A stretch of 64,000 nt of DNA. Origin: Aporrectodea caliginosa (lineage: Eukaryota; Annelida; Clitellata; Crassiclitellata; Lumbricidae). Every line of letters starts with the position of its first letter. Within the stretch, counting starts at the first letter, position 1. This document shows positions 1 to 12,539 of this stretch, one piece after another. The stretch covers positions 2,150,351-2,214,350 of the forward strand of contig JACEVL010006447.1 in the NCBI GenBank assembly GCA_020284085.1, in the 5' to 3' direction. The notes under the pieces are model-generated. The model was not told where the DNA came from. It made no database searches and saw only the letters and a program-made list of their open reading frames with translations. The translations under genes and the position numbers were made by a program.

Positions 1-3000
1 TAGAGCTGACGCGAAGATGACCTTCAGAGAGATGTTTGCGTCTTATGAATGAAGTCATTCAAAGAACTCGCCGGGCAAATCCGTTTCGACAAACAATTTT
101 TTTCAACTGTCCTGTCACCCAACATCCAGGCTTAGCTGCGCACCCGGATATTGGTCTATAAGACTACAATACAATGTGCTGTGCATACTTTCAAGGCTAC
201 AAAGTCTCCGTCGTCGCTTTGCAGCTGTTTTGTGCCGTCTGTCAAATGTAACAAATAGATTCTGGTATTTCTTAATTAATTTCCACGTTGACCATTCTTC
301 ATAAAGTCCTATATACGACAACCATATTATAGCCAAAGCTCTTCTCGCTTTTAACGATTCTATGACCAACGCTGTGTATGTTAATAGGCCTCACCGTATT
401 TTGTATGCGCCTACATTACAAACCGCCTGTCGTTTTATGGATCTTCCAACTCTTCAACACACTCTATGGTCAAAATAAGTATAAATCAGTATAAGTATAC
501 TGTTGTAACTGTTGTTAGTGTAGAACCCTCATTGCAAAAATTGCTCATGAACATTAATAACCCTAAAACTAGCAATATTGCTTTGCGCCCACTGACTACC
601 AGTGGGGTCAAATGATTCGATCATCATTTATTAATCCAGGCAATCGAGATCAAATATCCCTTCAACCTGGGCAAAATTGCTTCAGAAGCTTTATAAACGG
701 TTTCCTGCTCCAGTTTCCATTGCTGAATAACATATCCAAAATCCCACAAAATCCGACCACGGGATCACCCCAAAAATGCATTTTAACCCCAGGTCTAACT
801 GTCAATTGCCTGAAATATATATCGGTTTGATGCACCAAGGAGCGTAATTTATTTAAAAACTTTTGTTTCCTTCAAGAAGAAATAGCTTCTATGTGTGAGT
901 GTGCGAGTGTATGTGTGTAAACCTGCATTTCTGTATTGCTGCGTGACTTGCGATAATGCAATACAAAGCACTAGTTTTGTGCCCGGCTTCGCCCGGGTTT
1001 TGTTCCAAAGCTTTCGTGTATTTCTACCCTTCTATATCGTTCCCCTATTCATGTGTTTGAATAAAATGACGAATCAGCTTGATTTGCATATTTAGCCCCG
1101 CCTTCGCATTACGTGGTCTGTCAAGAAACATGGCTGGCTTAATTTTTGACTGGATTTAATGCAGACATGCGAATATAAAATGTCCAAATCTCGGAATCGA
1201 AACTACATTTTGAGCTCGAAGTGGTTGCCTTGCCCTAGAAATTCGCAGGAGAACGTTGTGTAAACATTTCACCTAGCTACAGTGTTGGAATTCGCGAGTT
1301 TTTAGTGGGAACAGAGAAATATATTATATACAGAAGGGCAAACTTTCAGAAGCATGGTTTTGATTAGATAATGTCATGTCGCCTAACAGAACAATGTCTA
1401 GACATTTTCGCACTATCAGTGTGAAGGTTTGCAGTCTGGATTTAGCGCAATTTAATTTTGGTGGTTATTGATCAAAGAACTTCTGTTCAGAGTTTTGTTC
1501 TACCTCTAAATGTAAATATAATGAGTTCAAGTTGTGTCGAAAAATCTTAGAAAATTGTTGTAACGGCATAGAGAATTGACGCTGAGGCCTATGAAACGTA
1601 GTAATCTACAGTGTAGGAAACGATTTTGTATACAGGTAATAAAACTCAAGCAATACCAAATATAGCAAATAGTTATATGCAATAAGCATTATTACCCTAT
1701 ATGGTAAACCACACGTCAACAGGCATGATTATGGTACAAGTAGTCCTGCGGCTCTATATAAGTGTGTTGTGTATATTTAGATGTCAGCTGTAGTCTGTAG
1801 CTGCAGTGCACAGAGGACTTGGACGCCATTGATGGATAGGCTACAGCAGCAGCAGACTCACTGGCGGATGCGTGGCGCACAGCGAGCGGATGGATATTGA
1901 AGCTGGTTATCGTTGACCGTCAGGCATTCATATGATCAGCGTAAACATAGGACTAGGACTATATAGGACTATATAGGACTATCGATTCGGTTCGTCTCTT
2001 TATTCGAATCCACACAGACACACAGTGAGTCAAGGAAATATACAGGCATCGTTCTTTGCTCTATAGACAGCATTTTAAATGTAATTTAATCGATATTTAT
2101 ATAGTGCAAATGATGGCATTAGCAGTGCTTTGGAATTGTCTCCGTTTACTTAGCATTTGAAATAGCTAAAGTAAGCTGCTCAAAGCATACGCTTGGAAGG
2201 TAAGGTCTAAATCTACACATCCGCATGTAGCCTTCGTCCATACAACATTCAGGCAATTCGCTCCTTCAATAATTAAAGTTTTCAGATATGCAGCTGGGTA
2301 ATACCCAAATACTGTTGGGTATTACCTACCTGCATTTCAACCTAAATATCAAAGTAAAGGCTACATTTAAACTTCCAGTTATTCTGCGAAGTAAGCTTAT
2401 GTACACCGATAAAAGAGACCGATACACAGGGCCACAATATATAGACCGTTGGTATGAGGTGCTGTTGTAATGTTTGTGCAGTTTCCAATTATTTAGTTTC
2501 AGTGACGCGCGTGCATTTGTTTTGTGCTTTGAAGCAGACATTAGGCCTAAGGTCGAGGCGTCTACACGCGGGTCTATGGGGAGACTGACCCACCCAAGAA
2601 ATTGAAAGGAAAGGTCTACTTTAAGGGAGAAACATTTGGATGCAACATTTCAGTAAGGAGGGTTTTATTGGTATTTAGTACGGTATGCGAAAACAATTTA
2701 TGCTCCAAGTATTGAATACAATGGACATGAATAGGTTTGCCTAAACTTTATGAATTTTGGAGACTAAAATAGGTCATCAGAAATCCTGACGCCACAAAAT
2801 AGTTGCTCTCTATCGGGCCGGATGAAATGAAGGTTGTCATACTTGTCATACATTTGGGACCCTTTGCAAACTACTTCAGTCCCAGTGGCTGTAAGTGGTT
2901 GTAAATAAGTACATAAGTAAGTAGTCTTTTTAATATGCTGAAGGTGATACATCAGCGATATACATGTGTGAACCACGGTAAGCGAACTGTTTATTGCAAG

Positions 3001-3201
3001 GAAGAGAGTTAATTTTGTCGCCATCTTCGACTTTTCCATCAGCATTTACCTTAAATGCAAAAATGATCGCTTAATTATTGTCCACTCAAACGTTTCACTT
3101 TACGGTCATTATCATTGTTCGCCATAATTTTTTATTATTTACTCCGGAAACACTCGAAATCATGAAATAAGATTAGATTTTCAACTTACTAATTGGCTAA
3201 A
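1..3201. other. intergenic DNA, no gene identified
   Basis: I see no supportable gene here. An 84-codon open frame on the minus strand (115-369) looks faintly protein-like but I do not recognise it. A GC-rich snippet near 985-1005 (CCGGCTTCGCCCGGG) in otherwise AT-rich DNA resembles the ends of dispersed invertebrate repeats. Confidence 0.4.
2297..2326. repeat. perfect 12-bp hairpin
   Basis: Arms GGTAATACCCAA (2297-2308) and TTGGGTATTACC (2315-2326) are exact reverse complements separated by six bases. No neighbouring gene explains it. It may be a transposon terminus or a chance palindrome. Confidence 0.8.
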
Positions 3202-3558
3202 GGCTATTGCAGGGATGGCCAAACTTTGTTGGCCTACGGGACATTGATTGTTGGTAAGAACGCGGCGGGCCGCTAGTGTTTGTCCTCGCAGCCTCGAAAT
3301 AAATACAAATATTTATTTCAAATTTTTAAAAGAATTATAGAAACAGGTACGACTGCACTATGTCACTAGAACTTACCACACAAAATGTTTAGTGTTTTAT
3401 ACATCATTAGCATGCAGTATTGTAGTAGTAGGCAGGCAGAGTATGGGGCTAAATAGGTGTAAAATGAGACATTTATTTAGAAAGGGGTCGTGCGAGCTGC
3501 CAATAAACAGCTCGCGTGCCGCATGTGGCTCGCGCGTTAGCCATCCCCTGGGCGATTG
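3202..3558. mobile_element. non-autonomous hAT element with 8-bp target duplication
   Basis: The element spans 3210-3550. Its left end CAGGGATGGCCAAAC and the reverse complement of its right end, CAGGGGATGGCTAAC, form imperfect terminal inverted repeats of the Charlie/hAT type. The flanking octamers GGCTATTG (3202-3209) and GGCGATTG (3551-3558) match at seven of eight positions, which fits the 8-bp target duplication of the hAT superfamily. The interior is non-coding, so the element would have depended on a transposase supplied elsewhere. The right half is rich in GCTCGCG-type words, as in other hAT MITEs. Confidence 0.85.
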
Positions 3559-4357
3559 AATTCGAAATTGTTAGACGTGTGGGATGACTGCCAAAATTTA
3601 TATTAAACTATTTTTAGACTGTTGGTTTAGTGTAACGGTGGTTCATAGATGATAATGAATTTTATGACTTAAACGTCTAAAAGAATCTCAGCGGATGAAT
3701 AATTTTAAATGAATTTAAATCTAGGGTAGAACGTGTTGAGAATATTAAATTATTCTAATAGTTTATTTAGAGGTCCAACCAACAGTCCAAGGAAATCATC
3801 TGAAGTGATCCCAGACGAGATTGGAGTGATTCTTATTAAACCACTTGAGGATTTTATGCATCCTCTGTTAGCGCTTTGTATAGAGAAGAGGAACGTCGGC
3901 TATAGAGTAAGTAATAGTAAGACCTTAGGCCTACACATGTTTACAATAGTCAACATTAAAAGTTAAACAACAGTTTGATAATCAAATTCATAGTCTTCTG
4001 AAGAATTATAGGAGCAATGTCTATCTCATAAATCTCAAATTTCAGTGTAATAGTATTAATAGTTAGTGTTAATTGAATTAAGACTTTTCTTATCCAATAA
4101 CCAATATAGCGAACACAAATAGTCATCTGTGAGCTGCAAATAATTAAAAGAATAGTCATAATATTCCTATACTATAGACCTGTTATTTCTCAGACGAATA
4201 ACTCAAGTCGAATTGCCCACTAAGCAGTTTGTCATCTTTCTGAGTGTATACATAGTTGACTGGCGTACGAACGGACGACTGTTACAGTAGGTCTGTGGGT
4301 CTATGGAGGATTTCGCAAAGAACTTTGAAGGCAGTCGGTGATTGGAGGTGACAGATG
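3559..4357. other. intergenic, nothing identified
   Basis: AT-rich DNA without convincing coding potential. The short open frames here (3733-3966 plus, 3956-4159 minus) carry no recognisable motif. Confidence 0.5.
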
Positions 4358-4805
4358 GTAGAAAGATACTGAGTGCACATTAGTTGGACTATGCTGCTGG
4401 CTGCTATCTATGCTGTCTCGATCATTAATCTATATTCCTCTGTCTATCTTTTCTTCGTAGTTCTTTTTGAGGTTAATAGTTTCTCAGCATATTAGATATT
4501 CTCTGCTGGTCGGATTCCTCTCTTCAGCCTCATTTGAAGTTTGTCCTGCCTGTCTTCCTTCTTTCTTTTTCCTTCCTTCCTTCCTTCCTTCCTTCCTTCC
4601 TTCCTTCCTTCCTTCCTTCCTTCCTTTCTTCTTCCTTCCTTCCTTCCTTCCTTCCTTCCTTCTTCCTTCCTTCCTTCCTGAATCTTCCTTCCTTCCTTCA
4701 CTTCTTTCCTTCCTTCCTATAAAATTGTAGTCCTTCCTTCCTTCCTGTTGCTTCCTGACTTTCTGTAGCTATTTCTGCTTTTCACTGCTCAATCTTGTGA
4801 TCTGA
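4358..4805 (+). repeat. dispersed repeat, copy A (expanded by TTCC tract)
   Basis: This block aligns by eye over most of its length with 8878-9212. Shared words run in the same order: GTGCACATTAGTTGGACTAT, GCTGTCTCGATCATTAAT, ATATTCCTCTGTCTATCTT, CATATTAGATATTCTCTGCT and TAGCTATTTCTGC. Copy A differs mainly by a long TTCC microsatellite in its distal part, where copy B has only a short T/C-rich stretch. The family is not recognised; it may be a transposon fragment or an old local duplication. Confidence 0.8.
4568..4739 (+). repeat. (TTCC)n microsatellite
   Basis: A nearly pure TTCC tract with a few interruptions. It generates false serine/phenylalanine/leucine- and lysine/glutamate/glycine-rich reading frames on both strands, none of which is a gene. 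Confidence 0.97.
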
Positions 4806-5819
4806 ATCAAGTTGCGCGTCGAATGATCTGCCGTTCGTCACATTTGAACTTCATCTTTTGTTTATTACTATAAAATTGTAGTCGATCAAGTTTTGTGTCT
4901 TTCCGTCTGATGCTGTCCGTGTTGATTTCTTTTGTGGTTTCTTTTCTTCGAAGAAAGTTTTCATTAGCTTCAGGTCGTTTGTGGAAAAGAACTAGTTATT
5001 GTTCGGGTGATCATTAAATTGAAAAATAAATTGATAACCGATCAATTAATTTCATCACCACTTCGCGCTTGAATGCATGACACGCCCTTTATGGTCCTCG
5101 GGTATGGACCACAGCGCTAGCCCAAGATAGAAATCTTTGAATTTAGCAATCATTATAATTATGCGAACCGCCCTCCTCACGCCCAGGGTAGCAAAACGGG
5201 TAAGTATACGTCGGTCTTTCTTTGAATTCTGTGAATAATCTGCCGAAGTTGTTAATTAAATATATCAGTTTCTTTACTCGTAGCCGCTAACGACGGGGGT
5301 TGGCTACCTGAATAAATGCTATAATGCCAGGAAGGCGCCCAATTTAGTCCATGCAATAGTATGCGTCTATAGGTTCAACTTGAGCCATATACATACACTC
5401 CAAGTTAACAGCTTCCTTGAAGAGCTTGTCTGTCTGCTTTTGTTATCTTCATCTGCCTGCGTGTCTGCTCTTTTATCCGGTTGCCTGTCTGTTCTTTCTC
5501 ATTTCTTTGTCCGAGGAGAAGAAACAGATCTGGATGTTGGAAGGAAGGGAGTGGGAGCAACGGCCAAAAGGAGAACCGACAGTTACTAAGTGTATATGGA
5601 TGTCTCGGTGTGTTTCTGGATCAGTCTCATTGTGTTTCGTCCTGTCTGGTGGTTGTCTGTAGCTGCATGGTCTAACTTAACTGGACAACTTGTCGATGGT
5701 GCATCGAAACTACATGTACATGTATTAAGGTAGCAGACTGTGGAATGCAGAGAGGATGCAGCACAACATCATACGCAAAGTACCTGTTGGCATCTAGATG
5801 GTAGACAAAAGGATGCAAC
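4806..5819. other. intergenic, nothing identified
   Basis: No gene recognised. The 5380-5680 stretch is rich in TGTCTG words and opens several overlapping short frames, which I attribute to biased composition. Confidence 0.5.
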
Positions 5820-6720
5820 AAAGGCAACGGCATGGACAGAAAGAATAACACGAAGGCAGAAGCATTTGGATTCTTGATTGAGAATACCGAGGGTAAATTG
5901 ATAATTATAATAGAAAGGAAAGCAGTACATATAGATTATAGAGTAGAAAGACAAAATGGCAGGTAGAAAAGAACCCAGGAAACGAAAGAGGAAGAAATAA
6001 AGGCTGCAGGAAAGAAGAACCGGTAGAAAGGCACTGAGTAACAAAGGCAATAAGGAAGGAAATAAGGAATGAAGGAAGAAAGGAAGAAAGGAAGAAAGGA
6101 AGGAAGGACGAAAGGAAGGAAGGAAGGAAGGAAGGAAGAATAGAACAAGATAAAAGACTGAAGAACGTGGGGATAGCAGGAAGATAGAAGAAAGAACTAG
6201 AGCAGAACGAACGGAAGAAAGAAATGAAGGAAACCTGAAAAAGGAAGGAACAAAATAAAATAAAGGTGAATGAATGACTGAACGGTGAAAGGAGAAAGAG
6301 CCACAGAAAGGTTGGAAAACAGGAAGGAAGGATGGAAGGAAGAATGTAGGAAAGACAGCAAGAAGACAGGCAGAGCAACAGGAATTAAGACAGGAATGGA
6401 GTAGGAAAAGTAACGGCTGGCAAGGAGAAAGGAAAGAAGGCAGAGAAACAGGAATACGGAGACTCAGAAAAGTAGACAAAAAGGTGGGAAGGAAGAAGCC
6501 TAGTAGGTCTAAAGATGATAGAAAGGGAGGCATAAGGGGAAGGAGGAATATAAAGAAAGAGGCAAAGAAACAGAAAGGTAGAAATGTCGAGAGAGACATA
6601 CGGACAGAGACATACAAACAGAGAGAGACACAGACATACAGACAGACAGAGACAGACAGAGAGACAGACAGAAAGACAGACACAGAGAGAAAGACAGACA
6701 GACAGACACACACACAGATT
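5820..6720. repeat. 900-bp polypurine tract with (GGAA)n and (GACA)n
   Basis: The plus strand is overwhelmingly purine for roughly 900 bases. It contains GGAA/AAGG arrays around 6050-6140 and 6310-6350 and GACA arrays at about 6630-6715. The 314-codon minus-strand open frame here is a by-product of missing stop codons in a pyrimidine strand: it is almost entirely Ser, Phe, Leu, Cys and Val, with no domain. Confidence 0.95.
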
Positions 6721-8877
6721 AATCAAAGGAAACAGGAGAATGGTGGCTGACAAAGATGTGCTGAGAATGGGACTATAGGAAAGTTACAGGGCATGCAAGC
6801 ATTACAAGCACGACTTCCATCCATTCAAAATGTAAGCATCACAAACTTAAAATGACTTTGCTGCCAATTTTTGTCCTGGATGTCGGTTACTCGCTTTACC
6901 TAATGTTTGCTGATCGCCGATAGAGGGACCACTTGGAGGGACCGCCGAGACCGGAGACTTGGCCTGTGAACACTTATTCGCGGAGCAAAGCACGTCGAGT
7001 ACCTACACGGCTAAGTTGCACAAAGCTCAAGGGTCAGTAACTTCCATGCTCCAGGGACTCGTGTCGTGGATAAGAATAGGGATTACACATGTCTGGTCCA
7101 AGTATTACTCCTTGGTCCTAGTATCTTCAATGACTTAAAGTATACATATTGGTCTATGGATATGTTGACGGTTAGACCCTATATAAGATGTAACACGAAA
7201 TAATTCAATTGCAAACTCCGCCACTGATTGCTCTCTGTCTGCCAGTCCCAAGCCTAGAGGAAGGAGGAGGGCGATGCTGATGATCATTGTTGTCAAACAG
7301 TGTACTTAAACAGAAACTACTGCTACAATTCAATTGCGACACGTGCATAAAGTGTGCAAATATTATGTACATGTAGGCCTAGTACAACACGCACGTAAAA
7401 GGTACATAAAACGCTCTGTACAAAGGAAACCAAGATTGCATTTAACAGACAATAAACACGAAGACATAATAAAACTTTCGGTAAACATGAAAGCATGCGA
7501 TACTAAACTCGACGAATGACCGCAAAGAATGAAGGTAATTTATTCACACCCATCGCCGCCCAAAGGGCTGGCGTCAGGACCTGGTGGTTGTGATGATGCG
7601 ATACACAATCATTAGGTGTGGTATTGTGAATGTGCGTATATCGCACAGGTGCCATTATTATTACCTATTTCGTTTCCATGCTGTCCCGTCAATTGTGCAA
7701 TCGAGACCGTGTACGCCGCCTTTAGCCGGATGTTTTCTTATCGGCGACGGACTACAGCTGACGCCAGTTATTGGCCAGTGACGTCCACCATTAGTCACCT
7801 GTGGCGCTTCAATCTACGGACCGACACGTGACGAATGCCAGTCCAACGTACATCTGGCGAGCCGAGATGAATTAGCCGGACGTGCGTCATCTTCTACACA
7901 TGTACCAATGAGGGACGGCTTGGCTGGGCAGCGTCATCGTGCGCTGGCTTCATGCATAATATATTATGTTCTTTGGGTCTCCTTTGCTTCGTGTCAAAGA
8001 ACAGTTTACAAGGTGCTGTTTCTTTGGAAAGGAGACAGAACCGTGTGAAAGGTACTAGCTCAATCAAGTCTCCTACTTCTTTCCAATGTTGCTAACCCAC
8101 ACCTTGCAACCTTTTCTTCATAGGCTCAGATTCTATCATCCTTATAACTACAAATCATAAAGGTTATTCTCCTCCGCATTTTTCTAATTGTCAAACGACT
8201 CGTTTGACATTTGGTCTTATATAATTATGTGAATGAAGCATTCCATCAATGACCCACCAGTGATTTGTACAAGTGAACAAGAGATCTCTGTCCTCTTGAT
8301 CACTCATAGATTATACCTAGGCTGAGTTAGCCTTCTTGATGCTTGAAGACATTGCGCTGTCATGCATAATCACCCCTAAGTCCCATTCTTCGTTACTCAT
8401 TTGCAATGCCTTTATTGTTAGTTCGCATATAAGCTTTCTTTCTCTTCCCCACATGCACCGCAAACAATTTCTGACATTAAGAAGCACATACAACCCTGTG
8501 ACAAGTTTAACATTCCTTTGGATTCTTTCACATTATATCTTCTTCTTCTTCTAAATTAACAACTGCTCTACACCTGCTCCACGTGGTTTTATGTCATCAG
8601 TAACTTGAAATTTTAATAAAATGTCGTTATTTGGGTCATTAAGAAAAAAATTACTGAAAGTAGTGGCATAACACAGATCCTCGTTGCGGCCGTTAAATAC
8701 ATTTGAACAGCCAGCATATTTGTCTGGTTTGATCACCTCGTGCACCTTTTCTTTACATCAAATTTTCATCCATATTATTAGTATGTGAAAATTTTAGTTT
8801 GATGTCTGGTTTCGTCAAAACTGGGAGTGGTGACAAGAGACCTTTATTGGAGCTACATGAATTCTTTACACACACAG
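6721..8877. other. intergenic, nothing firm
   Basis: No supportable gene. A phrase near 7540-7575 (CCATCGCCGCC...GGGCTGGCGT) resembles one at about 28449-28472 (CCATCGCCGGC...GTGGCTGGCGT), suggesting a low-copy dispersed repeat. The 7660-7900 stretch is GC-richer than its surroundings but shows no long frame or domain. Confidence 0.4.
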
Positions 8878-9212
8878 AGTAGAAGGATACCGAGTGCACA
8901 TTAGTTGGACTATGCTGTTGGCTGCTCTTGGTTTATCTTTCTTCTATTCGTCGATATGTCTTCTATGCTGTCTCGATCATTAATATATATTCCTCTGTCT
9001 ATCTTCTCTTCGTATTTCTGTTTGATGTTAATTAGTTTTCAGCTTCTGAATATCATATTAGATATTCTCTGCTGCTTGGATTCCTCTCCTCAGCCTCGTT
9101 TCGAGTTGGCTATGCCCTGCTTGTTTTCTTTCTTTCTTCGTTCCTGCTTTCTTGGTTTTCTGCCTTTCTTTAGCTATTTCTGCCTTTCACCGTTAAATCT
9201 TGTGATCCGACA
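8878..9212 (+). repeat. dispersed repeat, copy B
   Basis: Direct-orientation relative of 4358-4805, about 4.5 kb downstream, lacking the large TTCC expansion. It contains an open frame (8905-9255) full of Phe, Leu and Ser that copy A does not preserve, so I do not call it a gene. Confidence 0.8.
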
Positions 9213-9396
9213 GCCTCGAATTAAGACACAATTGGAAACAGTCTCACTGTATTAAAGGTAAAACCTATAAACTACAAACAATACATACACTTTTAATAAG
9301 TGCAAGTTTACAACTGCCATGCCCAAAATAAAAAAATCACAAAGGTATCCATGTTAATCGACTCTGCACGAATAGATTTAGCTGAATTGCTTAAAC

Positions 9397-9398
<2 letters not shown>

Positions 9399-9457
<59 letters not shown>
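9399..9457. repeat. (AT)n microsatellite
   Basis: Uninterrupted alternating AT for nearly 60 bases. Confidence 0.98.
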
Positions 9458-9460
<3 letters not shown>

Positions 9461-9783
9461 CAAGTGCTTCGTAGATAGGTCTTAATTAATTCAGAGCAGA
9501 AAGGCTTCACTCACAGGCTGCTGATGTCATTGGTAAAACAATGGCTATGTTCAGCAGTCTGTATTTTCACGACAAGCAAGTTTATGTGATTCCAGAAAAC
9601 TATAGGCAGGTCTATCATTGTAGCTATATATTGGATGCAAATTAACCTGAACATTGTAACCGAAGCCTAACTTGCATGGGGAATTTCATGGATAAGGTAT
9701 TAAACATTACTGTTATACAATAGTGCAAATGACTAATAGGCTAATCATAATATAAGAAAGACGTGTTTTGGCGTATAAAATTG

Positions 9784-9968
9784 TGGTGACCCGTCAAAAG
9801 CGCCTGCTGTCGGGGCGCATGTGTCGGTTATTTTGGGGCGATTTTGACGGGGCACATTTGTCGGTTGAAGCGCCTCTTTTTTTATATTTTTGGCGCATTT
9901 GTCGGGGCGCATTTGTCGAGGCGCTTTTGTCGGGGCGCTTTGGTCACGGGCGCATTTGTCGGTGAACC
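9784..9968. mobile_element. MITE-like element built of GGGGCGCATTTGTC repeats
   Basis: A GC-rich island of about 185 bp in AT-rich DNA. The left end TGGTGACCCGTCAAAAGCGC and the reverse complement of the right end, TGGTTCACCGACAAATGCGC, are imperfect inverted repeats. The interior is a degenerate head-to-tail series of a 14-15 base word, GGGGCGCATTTGTC, with some units inverted. Both flanks carry AAAATTG (9777-9783 and 9969-9975), which looks like a 7-bp (possibly 6- to 8-bp) target-site duplication. There is no transposase, and I cannot assign the superfamily. Confidence 0.7.
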
Positions 9969-10259
9969 AAAATTGTATACCAATATCTTTTTTTATCAGC
10001 AGTGACAGAAAAATCTGTAACCTCTTCTATTATCTGTGTTTACTCTAGAAAGGACAGAATCGGAATTATATGTGGCCAACAAAACTCCTGACAAAATCCT
10101 GTGGGGAAGGGCTTGTTCTGGTTTGGAATATTCTGGTTTGGAATTTTCTGGTTAATGCATTACTGCATAGCACTTTGACTTATATCTAATTTTAAGTAAA
10201 ACATAAAAAATAAATTCACTTATTAGCAACATGCTAATGTCATCTTGCAGCCAGAACTC

Positions 10260-10441
10260 ATGACATTCATCACCATCACCATAACCATCATGACCATCAT
10301 CATCATAATCATAATCATCACTATCATCACTATTATCACTATCATCACTATCATCACCATCACCACCACCACCACCACCACCACCACCACCACCATCACC
10401 ACCACCACCACCACCATCATCATCATCGTCATCATCACCAC
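10260..10441. repeat. (CAT/CAC)n trinucleotide tract
   Basis: Interrupted ATC/ACC triplets. The open frames it creates on both strands (poly-Ile/Thr and poly-Met/Val) are compositional artefacts. Confidence 0.95.
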
Positions 10442-12539
10442 CACAATCTCTAGATATTGGCCTCTTTACATTACGTGCCTGTGTAATACAGTTGTCTTGT
10501 CTTCAACCGTCCTCCGTTCTAGGATTGGCTCCATCTGGTTCTGTCTATCGTCTTCTTCAATAGCTGATTGAATGATAAATCAATCCGCAACTTTATGTCA
10601 TTAGGCCATGTCATTTTATGTCTTGCTTGAGCTCTTGATCCAGAAACTGTGGCTGAGATAATCTCCCTCTCCAGGCAATTTCCGTTCTTCCGCACTAAAT
10701 GCCAGTTATATGAAAGCGTTCTCTGTTTGGTCAATCTGAGCACTCTTTTCCACTCCAGCAGTCTCCAACATTCATTGATTTATATTCCTCGCAGTCCATG
10801 ATAATAAATACCTCGAGAATCTGCCGCAGATGCTTCAATTCATCTGATTCTTTCCTCGTCGTCTTCCTTAATGGTTCAGCTCTGACAGCCAGACATTGCC
10901 ACTGGCCATACAAGAGCTCTTCTTTTTAATCGTATCTTTGCTGCAAGCAAGATGCTCTGGGTTTTCCACACTTTTTTCAGTGCTGCTACAGCACAATGTC
11001 CCTTCGTGCGAATATCTTTGCTACACGGAGAGTCCTCAGTGACAAACGAGACAAATAATAATTTTATAGACAGAAGTCAATAATAAAAACTTTTAACTAT
11101 TAAAAAGGGTGCCTGGCCAGTGACCATAGATTACATAGATTTCATATTGACAGAAAGAAGCTGAGTCCAAGAAATGCGTGTAGGCCTACACAGCAGTTGG
11201 TTGCATGGCGAACAGTTCAAATTTGCAATTTTCTTAGTGCAAATTTTCGCTTAAACTGAAGCTACTGTCTCTTTCTTATGAACAGACAATTATAATATTT
11301 GGTGTAATAAATTGTGTGCGTGTCCACAGACGGTGGGGAGGGGGTGCCCGTAAGCGGGAAAGCATCTTGCCCATACCTGATGCAAGATGCTCACAACACA
11401 GTACACATCAGTCCACTCCACACATTCAGCACAGATAAAGAAATCGTCGTCAAATACCGTACGCCTTTTGCTTCAGCACAGAACATAAAACTATGTTTTA
11501 CACTTATTACAGGCTATCCACCCAGAGTTCAGTTTAATGTCTGCAACATTTTTCTCAACAATCCCACACCCTGGACACTGGGAACAAACTTGTGACTTGT
11601 TGTGACCATCAGCTTTCTTCTTTTAATAAAGGAAGTCCATCTGAAATCCACTTCTTGTCTTAGGCCTAGGGCCATAGGCCCACTTGCTTCAGCATACACC
11701 TCTTTATGTCTCTGTTTTCTGTCCTCACAGCATATGTTCTCTTTTTATTGGCATTAAATCTACTTGTAGAGTTAACCTTCTCTGATTTAACACTTCTTAG
11801 AAATTTTCTGTGCAACCAGTTTTCAAGTTTCTTCGTGTTTTCTTCATTTCTCCTCAAATGCAAAACTAACTTCTTATAATTGTCTAGGCTAATAAGTGCT
11901 TTTCTGGGGATGTCATACAGTAACTTAGCCTTCCGCTTCCTTAGTTCTCCATTTCTAACTTTCTACAATGCTAGAGTCAATTGTTCCAATTCATATTTCC
12001 CTCGATCAGTTTTTCTGTTGTAGAATATGACCATTTCTGATAGGAAAACAATCACAATGAGCTAAATATACCCTACAACATTAGTCGACACGGATCTTCC
12101 AATTTCTACATAATACAAAATGATATGGCGAGGCAACATGCCCAGGTGTACAATATGGCACTCGGCGTTTTTCCCCTTAATGGGTGGTAGCAAAACAACT
12201 CAATTCTAAATAATAGTCCACACGCAAACTGAAAATTAATCCCAGCATAAAGTCCGTAAGCAATAGCTAAACATACCAGATTTATGACTTTACTGAACTA
12301 TCATTCTGTTAACCTGCAAAATCTGTAAAACTGTAAAGTGTTTAGTACTGCACAACGCCCAAAAATAAACTTTTTATTATACTGATTGCCCAACAGCATT
12401 AACATCGCAATAAATGATATGAATATGCATGAGGCTGTGTCAGGCAATAATCTACTTGCTCAAAACTGGATTGGAACGCGAAATTGTAGAAATAGAGGGA
12501 TGGGCATCTTACCTCGCATGGGGGTCCTGCCCCACTTCC
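10442..12539. other. intergenic, possible very degenerate coding relic at 11.3-11.9 kb
   Basis: On the minus strand around 11310-11900 broken frames include Cys-x2-Cys pairs (QCPGCG, then WIACNKC) in a spacing that recalls small zinc or PHD-like fingers on some transposases. The frame is broken by stops and I cannot name the family. The rest of the interval shows nothing. Confidence 0.25.

Noticed and set aside
5769..6713. 314-codon minus-strand open frame
   Set aside because: It covers the polypurine tract; composition is almost only Ser, Phe, Leu, Cys and Val with no domain, explained by the lack of stop codons in a pyrimidine strand.
11310..11900. Zinc-finger-like cysteine pairs on the minus strand
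   Set aside because: Several stops separate the pieces and only two Cys-x2-Cys pairs are visible; noted as a possible relic only.
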